A DNA stretch of 64,000 nucleotides from Desulfurivibrionaceae bacterium (GCA_030145275.1 JAQYVV010000001.1:248001-312000); one strand, 5' to 3'. Counted from the first letter of the stretch, positions 9,122-17,621 are shown. Numbers and translations: made by a program. The notes: generated by a model not told the origin, from the letters alone.

Positions 9122-9667
9122 TTATTCCCACGCTGTCCCAGACCATTTGTATATTTTCACAACGCCAGCAAGGCTGGTTGTGCCCACCTTAAAAAGAGTG
9201 CCTTTGTTATTGGTTAATTCTACAGAACCAATGCAGGGGATTGAATTACACGTGAGGAATCCTTGTGGTGTAAATATTACCTCATTATTTGAATAATTTA
9301 TGGCGGAAAATTGTGTACCACTTTCGTAATCATCCAAGGAGACTGATAACTCAATCTGTCCCCCGTCATTGGTGCAATTGCCATCTCCATCGGGACCAAT
9401 GCTTGAGCACAAAGTGTAGGTCTGCGGCGAGGTGGCATCGTCAAAAATTATTCCCCAATCAGTACTTGTTTTGACCGCGCCTAGTCGAACCGTCTGCAAA
9501 TTAGAATAAAGGTCGCGTGCGGCACTTTTTAGACGGGAATCTGCGGGAGAATAGCTAAAGTTTACAGAGAGGGCTAAGATTCCAATAATTGCCACCACTA
9601 TCATGAGTTCAAGCAAGGAATATCCTTTTTGCCTTGAATTTTTTCCAGAGTGACTGGGTAGGTGCAT
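9122..9667 (-). CDS. fimT: FimT/GspH-like minor pseudopilin
   Basis: A 181-residue prepilin with [20 protein letters not shown] at the processing site and the GspH/FimT-type domain (RLKSAARDLYSNLQTVRLGA) after the helix. The family seeds the minor-pilin tip complex. GGAG lies about 11 bases upstream of the ATG. It is the first gene of the tight fimT-pilW-pilV-pilX-pilY1 block and follows the orphan antitoxin gene. FimU is the Pseudomonas counterpart; the exact subfamily cannot be decided by eye. Confidence 0.88.
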   Translation of the reverse strand: MHLPSHSGKNSRQKGYSLLELMIVVAIIGILALSVNFSYSPADSRLKSAARDLYSNLQTVRLGAVKTSTDWGIIFDDATSPQTYTLCSSIGPDGDGNCTNDGGQIELSVSLDDYESGTQFSAINYSNNEVIFTPQGFLTCNSIPCIGSVELTNNKGTLFKVGTTSLAGVVKIYKWSGTAWE

Positions 9668-9753
9668 TATCGGTTACTCCAATTAGTCTGTTGTGTTAAA
9701 AAAAGTTACCAGCTATAAAAAAAGTTAACAATTTTTTTGAATGAGAATTATTT

Positions 9754-9990
9754 TCATGAGGCCATACAACGTCCAATTCTCTGAATTGCTTGATCATATT
9801 CAACCCCCGTTGCTGCCCCTTCATCAACGGCACGGACTCTCTCTGAGATTTCTGCATCCCAGGATGAACCCACATCGTTGGAACTCTTTGATCGGTTATC
9901 AAGAAACAAAAGAAACCTGACAATTTCCAGACGCTCTCTCTTTGGCAATCTAATTAATTCTCTGGTTATATCTTCAATATTTCGCTGCAT
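9754..9990 (-). CDS. Orphan addiction-module antitoxin-like protein
   Basis: Start taken at 9990, giving 78 residues (MQRNIEDITRELIRLPKRER...). The pattern LPKRERLEIVRFLL followed by WDAEISERVRAVDEGAATG matches the 'putative addiction module component' antitoxin family (TIGR02574 type) that normally pairs with a RelE/ParE toxin. No toxin gene lies beside it: the neighbours on both sides are pilin genes on the same strand. The frame is open upstream to 10101, but that part overlaps the end of the pilE-like gene and does not look like the family. It may be a relic or an anti-addiction gene. Confidence 0.65.
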   Translation of the reverse strand: MQRNIEDITRELIRLPKRERLEIVRFLLFLDNRSKSSNDVGSSWDAEISERVRAVDEGAATGVEYDQAIQRIGRCMAS

Positions 9991-10045
9991 TAGTGAGTTG
10001 AGTTGATAACCTTTTTTTGAGTGAATAGGTATGTATGTGAAAAGG

Positions 10046-10531
10046 CTAATCACAATCCCCGCTTGGGAAATAACATGTGACTGTATCGAACGTGGTACCA
10101 CTTCGTTGTAGTTCGACAGTTAATGTTGCATTATCACTGGTATCGAAATTAATTTTATACAAGTAGTCAACACCGTCGGCCTCGAGGACGGGATCAAAAC
10201 TGGAGAGGTAAGTTGCTGCACTAATTTCAGCTGTTCCTGTTAGTTCAGTATACTCACCGGCACCGCCACTAGCAGTACTACATGGAAGGTCAGCTTGGGG
10301 GCACAAATTTCCAGTCAAACTTTCAGCTCGATATTGTTCCATTAAAACAGGAAGTTGCATGAGCATTGCTTGTGCCTTGCTATACCGAGCAGCACTCACG
10401 TAGTTTTTATACACAGGGATGGCAATTGCGGCAATAATCCCGATAATTGCCACGGTTATCATCAACTCAATTAAGCTAAAGCCACTTTGGGATTTAGAGA
10501 TTTTTTCTTTTCGGGTCAAATTAGCGGTCAT
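10046..10531 (-). CDS. pilE: PilE/PilA-type minor pilin
   Basis: A 161-residue type IV prepilin: 17-residue leader, Gly, then FSLIELMITVAIIGIIAAIA with Glu5, and a globular domain ending in a C-terminal disulfide-like pair (TVTCYFPSGDCD). This is the layout of PilE-type minor pilins encoded next to pilY1. AAAGGAGATAGAC immediately precedes the ATG, a strong ribosome-binding site. It is the first gene of the minus-strand minor-pilin cluster, about 46 nt below a predicted -24/-12 promoter. One N-x-T site (SDNAT) is present. Confidence 0.9.
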   Translation of the reverse strand: MTANLTRKEKISKSQSGFSLIELMITVAIIGIIAAIAIPVYKNYVSAARYSKAQAMLMQLPVLMEQYRAESLTGNLCPQADLPCSTASGGAGEYTELTGTAEISAATYLSSFDPVLEADGVDYLYKINFDTSDNATLTVELQRSGTTFDTVTCYFPSGDCD

Positions 10532-10587
10532 GTCTATCTCCTTTCGATAGTCATATTATATGGGGCAAGAATCTAAGAATTTATATG

Positions 10588-10605
10588 AGCAATAATCGTG
10601 CCTTA
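10588..10605 (-). promoter_or_regulatory. Predicted sigma-54 (-24/-12) promoter of the minor-pilin operon
   Basis: On the minus strand the sequence reads AAGGCACGATTATTGCT. It matches the sigma-54 pattern TTGGCACG-N4-TTGCW, with GG (10602-10601) and GC (10590-10589) separated by exactly 10 bases. Transcription would start near 10577, about 46 nt before the pilE-like ATG. Sigma-54 control of pilin genes through PilS/PilR is known in other bacteria; the activator is not in this window. Confidence 0.78.
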
Positions 10606-10922
10606 TGGTAGGGCAAGCCGAGAAAAACAAAGTAGGTTTTTTCATGATGAACATGAAATAATTCCCAGGCTAACTTCGTATATTAAAACGGTATATAATA
10701 TGGCACTTAAATGTCAAGGGAAAGTTAGGGGGTAGCGCATTGAGAATAGAATGGTAATGAGTTATGGGGCGAACGGTAACTATCAGGTAACCGTCAACGT
10801 ACAATAGTTCTTTTCCTCTCGCCGGAATAGTACTTTGTGTTCATCTGTGGGAAAGCCCAAAAAGGTCGTGTGCGTTTTTGTGTCCCACTTGTATGGTGTT
10901 TTTCAGTAAGGGATAGCGCCTG
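10606..10922. other. Intergenic stretch, no gene seen
   Basis: The 317 bases between the sigma-54 promoter and the end of hipA hold no convincing coding region. Short GGTAAC/GTTACC repeats near 10780-10797 are too imperfect to call. Confidence 0.5.
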
Positions 10923-12152
10923 CTATAAAGAACTGCCAACGATTTGCAATCGTTGATTGATTTCTGCACCAATTTTTTGAGTATCTTTTTTTGGTACATA
11001 GCACATGGTGAAAATTGAACTCCAATCGGAAACAGATTTGAGAACCTCTTTAACAATTTTCTCAGCTTGTTGCCGCCGTTTTATTCCAAAGTATTTGGCT
11101 TCCGCTAGGAGGGTTTCAGTAGCAGGTGTCCTATTAGCCAGTCCGATGCAAAGTACGTGTTCGCGGTTGAAACCGATGTTCGGTACCAGGTCGAAGGCTG
11201 GACTTAGTCGCCAACCTGTGTCATCATGGAGCATGAGGAAATTTTTCAGGTGGTCATCGGTGTTGCCGATCATCACATTGAAAACCATCTGCCGGTAAAG
11301 CCGAAGGAGATCCTGACCAGGTTGCGTGGACACATGTTTGATCACCTTTGCCAAGTCTCGGTATGCGGCATTGTAATAGCCATCTGCCCTAAGCAGTGAC
11401 TGCATGCTGATTAGGTGGTTGCGGCCGCCGGCTTCATTGATATCGAACCGCCGCACCAGTAGACATTTTCCAGAACCCAATGGCATAAGTTTGGTTTCAG
11501 CTGTTTCGATTCCTGCACGACGGCTCAACTCCATGGCTGCGGCCTCAAGGCTTACCACGTCCAGTTTATCTGCAGCACTGGCAAACTTGGCAAGATATGA
11601 GCCATTTTCGTCCTGGATAAGTACCTTCGGTCTGGCCCCGCCCGGTGAACTTCCAGCTTGGAACAGCAGGGAAAAATCATCACCGTTTACGGCAGCTGGC
11701 TCTTGCTCGAATTTATCAGCTAAGAGAGCCAGTTCCTGCAGGTGACGGCTGGAAACGCCAGTTGTTCTTAATTCAAGCTTTCCTTCCACCACGTAGCTCA
11801 ATGCTCCCAAGCCCTGATTACCCAGTAATCGCAACAATTGGGGAACACGCTGTTCATTGCGGCTCAGATTGTGGCGGCGGGCCATAACTCTTCTGCCCCA
11901 GTCATCCGGCAGACTGTCTTCGAAAACCCCATTAACACCAGCATGGGGCCGATCCGCATTGGAAATTTCCTTGGATAACGGCAGATGCAGAGGGTCGAGC
12001 GGAAAAGCCTGTGGATGTTCCAGATACTCGGATGCGTAGCGAAACTGTCCAGACAATGCCCCCCTGGTATCGTCTGGGTCGCTGACAACCAAGCTGCCCG
12101 CCTTGACACTTTCTTCTGATGGCAGGGTTATCCAGACTTCAAGTCTTATCAT
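10923..12152 (-). CDS. hipA: HipA-family serine/threonine kinase toxin
   Basis: A 409-residue HipA kinase. Visible features are the N-terminal HipA_N region (VNGVFEDSLPDDWGRRVM), the glycine-rich ATP loop with the autophosphorylation-type Ser (GSSPGGARPK, about residues 182-191), the catalytic loop GNTDDHLKNF and the Mg-binding LSPAFDLVP. In E. coli, HipA phosphorylates glutamyl-tRNA synthetase and induces dormancy; other HipA proteins act on other aminoacyl-tRNA synthetases, so the target here is unknown. It overlaps hipB by 4 bp (ATGA) and lies downstream of it, the standard antitoxin-toxin order. All key motifs look intact, so the kinase is probably active. Confidence 0.93.
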   Translation of the reverse strand: MIRLEVWITLPSEESVKAGSLVVSDPDDTRGALSGQFRYASEYLEHPQAFPLDPLHLPLSKEISNADRPHAGVNGVFEDSLPDDWGRRVMARRHNLSRNEQRVPQLLRLLGNQGLGALSYVVEGKLELRTTGVSSRHLQELALLADKFEQEPAAVNGDDFSLLFQAGSSPGGARPKVLIQDENGSYLAKFASAADKLDVVSLEAAAMELSRRAGIETAETKLMPLGSGKCLLVRRFDINEAGGRNHLISMQSLLRADGYYNAAYRDLAKVIKHVSTQPGQDLLRLYRQMVFNVMIGNTDDHLKNFLMLHDDTGWRLSPAFDLVPNIGFNREHVLCIGLANRTPATETLLAEAKYFGIKRRQQAEKIVKEVLKSVSDWSSIFTMCYVPKKDTQKIGAEINQRLQIVGSSL

Positions 12153-12463
12153 TTTTTTCTCTTTCGTATGCCGCCTGCGCGCTGTCGCTTATTGCTCTTC
12201 TTCTCGAACTTCGCAAAGAGGTCTTCCTTTTCGGCGAGTACAACTTGCCAGCCGTCGAGCCTGTTGAGGATGCTGCAGGCGCCCAGCCAGGTTCCGATCG
12301 GTGTCCGGGGGGAGCCTTGTTCCATCCGGCTATACGATTGGCGGGTCAGGCCTAAGCGTTGCGCGAACAACTCCTGGCTTTCGTTCCGATCCAATCGTGC
12401 TTCTTTTAGTCGCTGCCCGAGTTGCTTGAGCAGGGATTTAATACTCGTGTCATTGTTAAGCAT
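12149..12463 (-). CDS. hipB: HipB-like helix-turn-helix antitoxin
   Basis: A Cro/C1-type HTH protein (LGQRLKEARLDRNESQELFA, then QRLGLTRQSYSRMEQG as the DNA-binding helices) with a basic C-terminal tail. Start set at 12463 (104 residues), because the other in-frame ATG at 12472 overlaps the -10 box of the promoter described below. It should bind HipA and repress the operon. The 4-bp overlap with hipA points to translational coupling. Confidence 0.85.
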   Translation of the reverse strand: MLNNDTSIKSLLKQLGQRLKEARLDRNESQELFAQRLGLTRQSYSRMEQGSPRTPIGTWLGACSILNRLDGWQVVLAEKEDLFAKFEKKSNKRQRAGGIRKRKK

Positions 12464-12470
12464 AAATAAC

Positions 12471-12500
12471 ATTATAGTCTTAAAATGGCTACTATGTAAA
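12471..12500 (-). promoter_or_regulatory. Predicted sigma-70 promoter of hipBA
   Basis: On the minus strand, TTTACA (12500-12495), an 18-bp spacer, then a perfect TATAAT (12476-12471). The expected start of transcription is near 12464, one base from the ATG at 12463. The mRNA would therefore be leaderless or nearly so; no Shine-Dalgarno is seen. Confidence 0.65.
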
Positions 12501-12620
12501 GTATTTGTTACGGTGTGTTTTTGCGGGAATGGTTGTCGGTTGACAGTTAACAGTAATACTCTATTGGGTTGTTAATCCGTAACCGGAAACGGTCAACTAT
12601 GCTCAAGCATAAATGGCAAG

Positions 12621-13565
12621 TTAATCCAGCCTCTTTTTCAAATACTCAAGTATGGATGGAGCGCCTTTGTAGAAAGTAGTGGTGTTTCCTGTGTCAACCA
12701 CTAGAAGCGGAACCCCTTTGATACCGTTATTAGCAAGAAAGACTCGAGCCTGCCTGGTCAGGTCGGGGAATTTGTTAAGAATTGCACCCTCAAGTTTTGA
12801 TGTTTTATCTTTTGAGTCGAGGAATAGTTGGAATGGATTGTCGGCTTGGGCGGCGTAATTGTAGAAATGTCCAAGTTTAGCGATAGTTTTTTTCTTCTGA
12901 TCAGTAATGACGAAGCGCCATTTCATATCGCTTGGATTTTTTTCTGCCAGATATTCAAGCACATCTTTACAGTGGCTGCACTCAAGGCTGAAGACGAAGG
13001 TAGCGGTCAGTGCTTGTTTGATATTGTTTGCACCGGGTCTCTCATAAAAAACCATGCCTGAGCTTGCCGAAGTGATATCTGGCATAATGATGCTTGCGTT
13101 TGCAATAAATCCAGCGATCCAGGCAGTTATACACAAAAATGCGACACCCCACCTCCTGAGGCTTGCGGCATAAAGTCCAGAAAGCACAGCCAGGGTGGCC
13201 GCGACCCCAAGGCAGATGACGCATTTTCTGCCAATAGTCGTCAGTTGAAAGCCGATCAAGGCCCCGTCAAAGGAGGATGCGCCGATAAGCAGCAATATAG
13301 GCAGCACCGGAAGCCACTTGTTGTCCTTGTATCTGCCGGCAAAAAAAACGGCTCCACCAAGGGCAAGAAAAAAACAGGCCCCAATGGCCAAGAGAACTGG
13401 TTCTCCAAAGCGGATATAGCGGGCAACTATTTCACACGATGTGGTAGGGCATAGGCTTTTGCCGTTTCTAACCAGGAAAAGTTCGGTTAACAGCACCGCA
13501 GAAGCTGCCAGGCATGATATTATTGTGAGGGGATGAAGGTATTTTGAATTTTGCAAGGTGGACAT
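12621..13565 (-). CDS. VKOR-thioredoxin fusion, disulfide-bond-forming membrane protein
   Basis: A 314-residue protein. The N-terminal half has five or so membrane helices with the vitamin K epoxide reductase pattern: loop cysteines (SLCPTTSCEIV, residues about 37-47), then KCVICLG, the quinone-reducing CxxC near residue 115. The C-terminal half is a thioredoxin-fold domain with CSHC (VFSLECSHCKDV, about 190) and a cis-Pro-type GVPLLVV. Bacterial VKOR fusions oxidise periplasmic cysteines in place of DsbA/DsbB. The Cys-rich PilY1 and the disulfide-bearing minor pilins encoded nearby are plausible clients, by inference. The gene stands alone between two toxin-antitoxin pairs. Confidence 0.87.
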   Translation of the reverse strand: MSTLQNSKYLHPLTIISCLAASAVLLTELFLVRNGKSLCPTTSCEIVARYIRFGEPVLLAIGACFFLALGGAVFFAGRYKDNKWLPVLPILLLIGASSFDGALIGFQLTTIGRKCVICLGVAATLAVLSGLYAASLRRWGVAFLCITAWIAGFIANASIIMPDITSASSGMVFYERPGANNIKQALTATFVFSLECSHCKDVLEYLAEKNPSDMKWRFVITDQKKKTIAKLGHFYNYAAQADNPFQLFLDSKDKTSKLEGAILNKFPDLTRQARVFLANNGIKGVPLLVVDTGNTTTFYKGAPSILEYLKKRLD

Positions 13566-13722
13566 AATTAAGATTTGATGAGGTTTGAATTTTAATTTTT
13601 TGGCTTATCGCTATCGGCAAGTAAAAATAACTAGCCCATTCAATAGTTCCTTGCCTATATCTCGCTCCATTTTTTGATCTTTATGCAACATTTTAAGCAC
13701 TGAGATGGGGATTGTTTTTCGC

Positions 13723-14052
13723 CTATAATGCACTCAGTAATCTTCGTTGCAGTAGTGTTTGCATATCACGACGACCATCAATAATTAGGTATATGTAAAC
13801 TTTCTTTTCTGCAATTCGATATATAATGCGATATGGTTTAAAGAATATTTGTCGGTATTCTCGAACTCCAAGGGATAAAAGTTCTTTAGGAAACACACCT
13901 CTTTCAGGAAATTTACTTAAACTACTAAATTTTTCTTCAATATGGTCAAGTACATATTCTGCTTTCTGGGGCGAGTCGTGTTCAGATATATTGGAGTATA
14001 AATCTTCGAGGTCGACAACAGCGTCTTCGGTAAGTAGAACTGTGAAAGCCAC
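13723..14052 (-). CDS. ParE/RelE-family toxin
   Basis: A 109-residue toxin-fold protein: N-terminal LTEDAVVDLEDLYSNISEHD, SLSKFPERGVFPKEL, EYRQIFFKPYRIIYRI, and C-terminal VYIYLIIDGRRDMQTLL, the ParE/RelE plasmid-stabilisation pattern. It starts at a GTG whose first base is also part of the preceding antitoxin's TAG stop (TAGTG), so the two are translationally coupled. ParE members poison gyrase and RelE members cut mRNA; the ParE-like C-terminus favours the former, not firmly. Confidence 0.88.
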   Translation of the reverse strand: MAFTVLLTEDAVVDLEDLYSNISEHDSPQKAEYVLDHIEEKFSSLSKFPERGVFPKELLSLGVREYRQIFFKPYRIIYRIAEKKVYIYLIIDGRRDMQTLLQRRLLSAL

Positions 14053-14327
14053 TAGAAAGATTCCTTTCCTTTACGAATACGCTTTATTGCTCCACTAGCA
14101 GAAACCACTTTCCCTTCTTCAATCTGCCGATTCCCTAGGGCAAGAATTTTCAGCAATGCGATAGTTTCCTGAGTTTCCTCAAAACTCTTGATATCTTGGA
14201 TAACTATTTTTGCTTCGCCGTTTTGGGTAATGATGAGGGGGGCTCCCTCGTCTCCCAAGTTTCGAATTATTTCTGCAGCATGGGCCTTTAGATAGCTAAT
14301 TGGTTTAATTTGGCTGGATAATCTCAT
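14052..14327 (-). CDS. Phd/YefM-family antitoxin
   Basis: A 91-residue antitoxin with the Phd/YefM N-terminal DNA-binding fold (IKPISYLKAHAAEIIRNL, then PLIITQNGEAKIVIQDIKSF). It overlaps the toxin start by one base. An ideal ribosome-binding site (AAGGAGGTGA) lies just before the ATG, consistent with antitoxin made in excess. Its promoter carries a palindromic operator, described separately. Confidence 0.9.
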   Translation of the reverse strand: MRLSSQIKPISYLKAHAAEIIRNLGDEGAPLIITQNGEAKIVIQDIKSFEETQETIALLKILALGNRQIEEGKVVSASGAIKRIRKGKESF

Positions 14328-14356
14328 TGGTCACCTCCTTGTTTGAGCATGAGTCT

Positions 14357-14386
14357 ATATTAAGACCAAATTTGGTCGCATGTCAA
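14357..14386 (-). promoter_or_regulatory. Promoter with built-in palindromic operator for the Phd/ParE pair
   Basis: On the minus strand, a perfect -35 TTGACA (14386-14381) and a -10 near TTAATA/TAATAT (14363-14357) flank the 14-bp perfect palindrome GACCAAATTTGGTC (14364-14377). The operator fills almost the whole spacer, so a bound antitoxin dimer would block RNA polymerase directly. Confidence 0.75.
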
Positions 14387-14966
14387 TGGTGATTTTCTAC
14401 TGTTTAGATAATCAGCATGGTGTCAAATGGGGAGGTAGCACTTGGTGTAATTAAATTGCCAGAAAACATGTCAGAACTTCAGGGATGGAGTGCGAGGGAA
14501 TAGGTAGGCCTGAACCCTTAAAATAGGCTGATATATAAACTTTTCCAAAAAGGTGGGGAAGCTCAGGCTGGTATTTTTGTTTTAATGGTTGTAATAGTCT
14601 ACACTATCGCTTGAACTGTTTGTTTAGGGTGGTACGGGGGTTGTTTCGCAAGAGGAAGCTGTTTTTTTTGTGTTTTTCGCATGCTGAAATAGCTCCTGGT
14701 TGATTTTGTTGTATAATCTTGGAGGGTTACACAACTCAACTTACCACAAACCTCGAAAAACGGCTACCCCAAAGAGAGATTTTTCGACACTAAATCAAAT
14801 ATTTAAACCATCCTGGGCAGACACCAATCTACAGGGATATATTCGATGTTCAAGTTATAGTGCCTTCCAAAGCACTCGATTGATGATTGACTTTTCATGA
14901 GACTATCAACTTTAAGTTAATGAAATTTAACGCAAGATAAAATTTTTGCTACCTTTGGATTGTAAA
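14387..14966. other. Intergenic stretch, no gene seen
   Basis: About 580 bases between two divergent transcripts. I see no credible gene; a 66-codon frame at 14700-14900 lacks a ribosome-binding site and any family resemblance. It presumably holds the promoter of the oligosaccharyltransferase gene, but I could not place one. Confidence 0.45.
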
Positions 14967-17090
14967 ATGAATATTTCTATTCCTCAAAACAGAAAAATTG
15001 GAGAGTTGTTTTTTCTCATTTTGATTATTCTCGCCGCTTTTTGGATACGTGTTGACGAATATATTGAATGGCAGGTGGAACCTGAAAAATATTTTTATCA
15101 GGGAGAACCACTCCTGACCACTTATGACGGATATTATTATCTGACTTTAGCTCGGGACCTTATTGAAGGAACGTATGACCCAATTGATACAATGCGTGCT
15201 GTTCCTGACCATCCTCGCCGTCCATCTCCACCACCATTACTGTCAGTTCTTGCGGCAAGTCTAACCAACATTTTACCTTTTTCTCTCAACTGGATAGGGG
15301 TGACTCTGCCTGTTTTGCTGGGATTGTTACTGGCAATCCCTCTTTATGCCTTTGGTCGGTACTGGGGTGGCGGTGTAATGGCGCTAACGGCTGTCATGGT
15401 TGGGATGCTGTCAAGTTATTATGTCTCTAGAAGTAATCTCGGTTGGTTTGACACCGATTGCATGAATGTGACTTTTACTCTGTCCATCTCCTATTGCCTG
15501 ATGAGGTTTGGTCTGGAAAAACAGTTTCACAGGTATTATTTTTTTGGTGCAGCAGCAATATTAACATTACTGTTCCTCTGGTGGTGGGACCAGGCCCAGA
15601 TGGTTGTAGCTCTCATCTTTCTTGTGCCGTTCTCTCTGGCGCTGGCTTTTAACTTTAGGCCTCCAGCTAAAGAAGTAAAACTGTTTTATTCCTTCCTGGT
15701 GCTTGTTGCTGCACTTGTTCTTTTCTGGGGAGGACTGGATTTTCCGATGAAGATGATTTCCTCTGTCTGGAGTAAGTTCCTCTATATTTCAAAGCAATCA
15801 TCTTCAGATTTTCCGGATATAGGAGTTTTTGTCTCAGAACAGTCGAGATTGCTTTTTTCTGAACTGATAGACTATTCCACAGGCAATTGGGTCACATTCT
15901 TTTCAGGAGTATTAGGATTTGGATTGTTAGGGGTCAAAAGACCTCGCGAAATAGTTTATCTGGCTGTTCCCTTTGTGTTCGGCCTGTGCGCCTATTTTTT
16001 TGCGCAACGTTTCGTAATATTTTTCATATCTATTCTTGCCTTGGGGGTTGGTTATTTTGTGAGCTTGATTTGGACGTATTTTAATCGGAACAGTATGGTA
16101 CACGTTTTGATTGTTTTTATATTGTTGTATTTTGCCAGTAGCATGCATTTACAAGGGACCACCCGTTCCCCAAGCGTTTTCGGAATGATGGTCTCCGGAA
16201 TGAATAAGGTCGATGAACTTACTTCGGAGAATGCAGTAATTTGGAACTGGACAAATATAGGCTACCCCTTGATTTATTGGGGAAGGCGTTCGACCATCAG
16301 TGATGGGGCGCTGCATGGCGGGGAAAGGGTGGTGTATAATGCCATTCCTTTTGTCGTTTCGGATTATCGGCTTTCCGCCAACTTTATCCGTTTTTATGTG
16401 CAGCGTGGTATGCGCGGGATTAAAACTTTTTATAAGGCTGTGAACAATGATAAGGCAAAAGGTCTTAGGCTGATTAAAGAAATATTGGCAGATGGCCCTG
16501 TCAAGGCTCGCGAGATAATATTGGCTGAAAATATTAGCAATATTTCCGGGATGCAATCCACTGAGGACTGGCTGGAGTTTTTTTATCCGAAAAAGTCAGA
16601 AGCAATCTATCTGTTTCTTGATTGGCCGTTGAGCAATCAGCTCAAAACGGTTTATTGGTTCGGGACTTGGGATGTGGACGCAAAAAAAGGTGAAACATTA
16701 GTGAGCGGAGTGAAGCTTGCTCTAGGAGGTCGTGTCGATGGCAATATGTTGACTACATCATCTGGGCTTTCGGCTGATTTGGCGAGAGGTGTTCTTATGT
16801 CCGGAGAAAATTCACGTGAACTAAAGACAGCTGCTTACACCAATAAAAGCAAAACCACTGAGTATTTATATCCTGGCCATGAGGATGGGAAATATCATTT
16901 GGAAATGAACATAGATGCAGATTTTAGTTACGTTGCCTATCAGGATGAGAAACTCGGCAAAACAATATTTAACAAAATGTACTGGCGTGCAAACCTTCCA
17001 CCAGAACAATACTTTAAGCCAGTTTATGCACAGAAACCTTTTTACCAGATTTGGAGGGTTGGTGGAGATGTCTACAATGAGGCAAGGTGA
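14967..17090 (+). CDS. STT3/PglB/AglB-type oligosaccharyltransferase
   Basis: About 707 residues with roughly a dozen membrane helices and a periplasmic C-terminal domain from about residue 430. The first acidic motif is in TTYDGYYYLTLARD (near residue 56), the second in GWFDTDCMN (near 170). The position of the catalytic-domain WWDYG motif reads WNWTNIGYPLIYWGRRST, so the central Asp is replaced by Asn. The family transfers lipid-linked glycan en bloc to Asn in N-x-S/T. The ATG at 14967 is preferred to the in-frame TTG at 14946; neither has a clear ribosome-binding site. It converges on pilA, whose product has no N-x-S/T site, while PilY1 and PilW have many. Confidence 0.88.
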   Translation: MNISIPQNRKIGELFFLILIILAAFWIRVDEYIEWQVEPEKYFYQGEPLLTTYDGYYYLTLARDLIEGTYDPIDTMRAVPDHPRRPSPPPLLSVLAASLTNILPFSLNWIGVTLPVLLGLLLAIPLYAFGRYWGGGVMALTAVMVGMLSSYYVSRSNLGWFDTDCMNVTFTLSISYCLMRFGLEKQFHRYYFFGAAAILTLLFLWWWDQAQMVVALIFLVPFSLALAFNFRPPAKEVKLFYSFLVLVAALVLFWGGLDFPMKMISSVWSKFLYISKQSSSDFPDIGVFVSEQSRLLFSELIDYSTGNWVTFFSGVLGFGLLGVKRPREIVYLAVPFVFGLCAYFFAQRFVIFFISILALGVGYFVSLIWTYFNRNSMVHVLIVFILLYFASSMHLQGTTRSPSVFGMMVSGMNKVDELTSENAVIWNWTNIGYPLIYWGRRSTISDGALHGGERVVYNAIPFVVSDYRLSANFIRFYVQRGMRGIKTFYKAVNNDKAKGLRLIKEILADGPVKAREIILAENISNISGMQSTEDWLEFFYPKKSEAIYLFLDWPLSNQLKTVYWFGTWDVDAKKGETLVSGVKLALGGRVDGNMLTTSSGLSADLARGVLMSGENSRELKTAAYTNKSKTTEYLYPGHEDGKYHLEMNIDADFSYVAYQDEKLGKTIFNKMYWRANLPPEQYFKPVYAQKPFYQIWRVGGDVYNEAR

Positions 17091-17124
17091 TTTTTTAATA
17101 AGATAAACGTCCTCTTAAAACAAA

Positions 17125-17161
17125 AAAATCCACCTCACTGGTTAAGCGTGAGGTGGATTTT
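17125..17161. terminator. Bidirectional intrinsic terminator between oligosaccharyltransferase gene and pilA
   Basis: A perfect 14-bp stem (AAAATCCACCTCAC at 17125-17138 with its complement at 17148-17161) and a 9-base loop. It is flanked by an A-run on the left, which gives a U-run for the minus-strand pilA transcript. The T-run of the right arm also serves the plus strand. Confidence 0.9.
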
Positions 17162-17186
17162 GGAACAAAAACCAGGAACGAAAAGC

Positions 17187-17621
17187 TTACTCTTTTGTAA
17201 ATCCAATTGATTCTACAACTTCATCTTTTGCACCATAAATAGTGACAGTATCACCTGACGCAATGCTTCGGAGATCGGTGGTATCAATGTTAATTACACA
17301 AGCTGTATAGTCACCATTAGTAACAACGACGCCCTGGACCTGTGCCTCGGCAAAAGCATCGTTTGTTCCTGCAACAGGATCTTCCTTGCCGCCTTGGTTA
17401 AGATCGTCATCTACTGTATTAGTTACATCCTGGCTTCTCTGTTTTGCTAACTCTGTGATAACAAGTCGTTTAGCTGAATCGTAGTTATCTTCACATGCGG
17501 TGGCTTTTGCCGAATAAATATACTTCTGATATTGTGGGATAGCAACGGCTGCTAAAATACCGATGATTGCAACAACAATCATCAACTCCACCAGGGTAAA
17601 ACCTTTTTGATTTCGAATCAT
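17187..17621 (-). CDS. pilA: Major type IV pilin PilA
   Basis: A 144-residue prepilin with a short 6-residue leader (MIRNQKG) and the canonical mature start [20 protein letters not shown] with Glu5, then [21 protein letters not shown] Cys pair (about 43 and 113) is present. The short leader, strong ribosome-binding site (AAAGGAGAG), dedicated sigma-54-type promoter and strong terminator all fit an abundant structural subunit. No N-x-S/T sequon is present. It is monocistronic and separated from the minor-pilin cluster by about 6.6 kb. Confidence 0.93.
   Translation of the reverse strand: MIRNQKGFTLVELMIVVAIIGILAAVAIPQYQKYIYSAKATACEDNYDSAKRLVITELAKQRSQDVTNTVDDDLNQGGKEDPVAGTNDAFAEAQVQGVVVTNGDYTACVINIDTTDLRSIASGDTVTIYGAKDEVVESIGFTKE

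Noticed and set aside
14440..14470. Possible sigma-54 promoter upstream of the oligosaccharyltransferase gene (TTGGTGTAATTAAATTGCC)
   Set aside because: GG and GC are separated by 12 bases, not the required 10.
14700..14900. 66-codon frame in the gap before the oligosaccharyltransferase gene
   Set aside because: No ribosome-binding site, no recognisable motif and no conserved neighbour arrangement.
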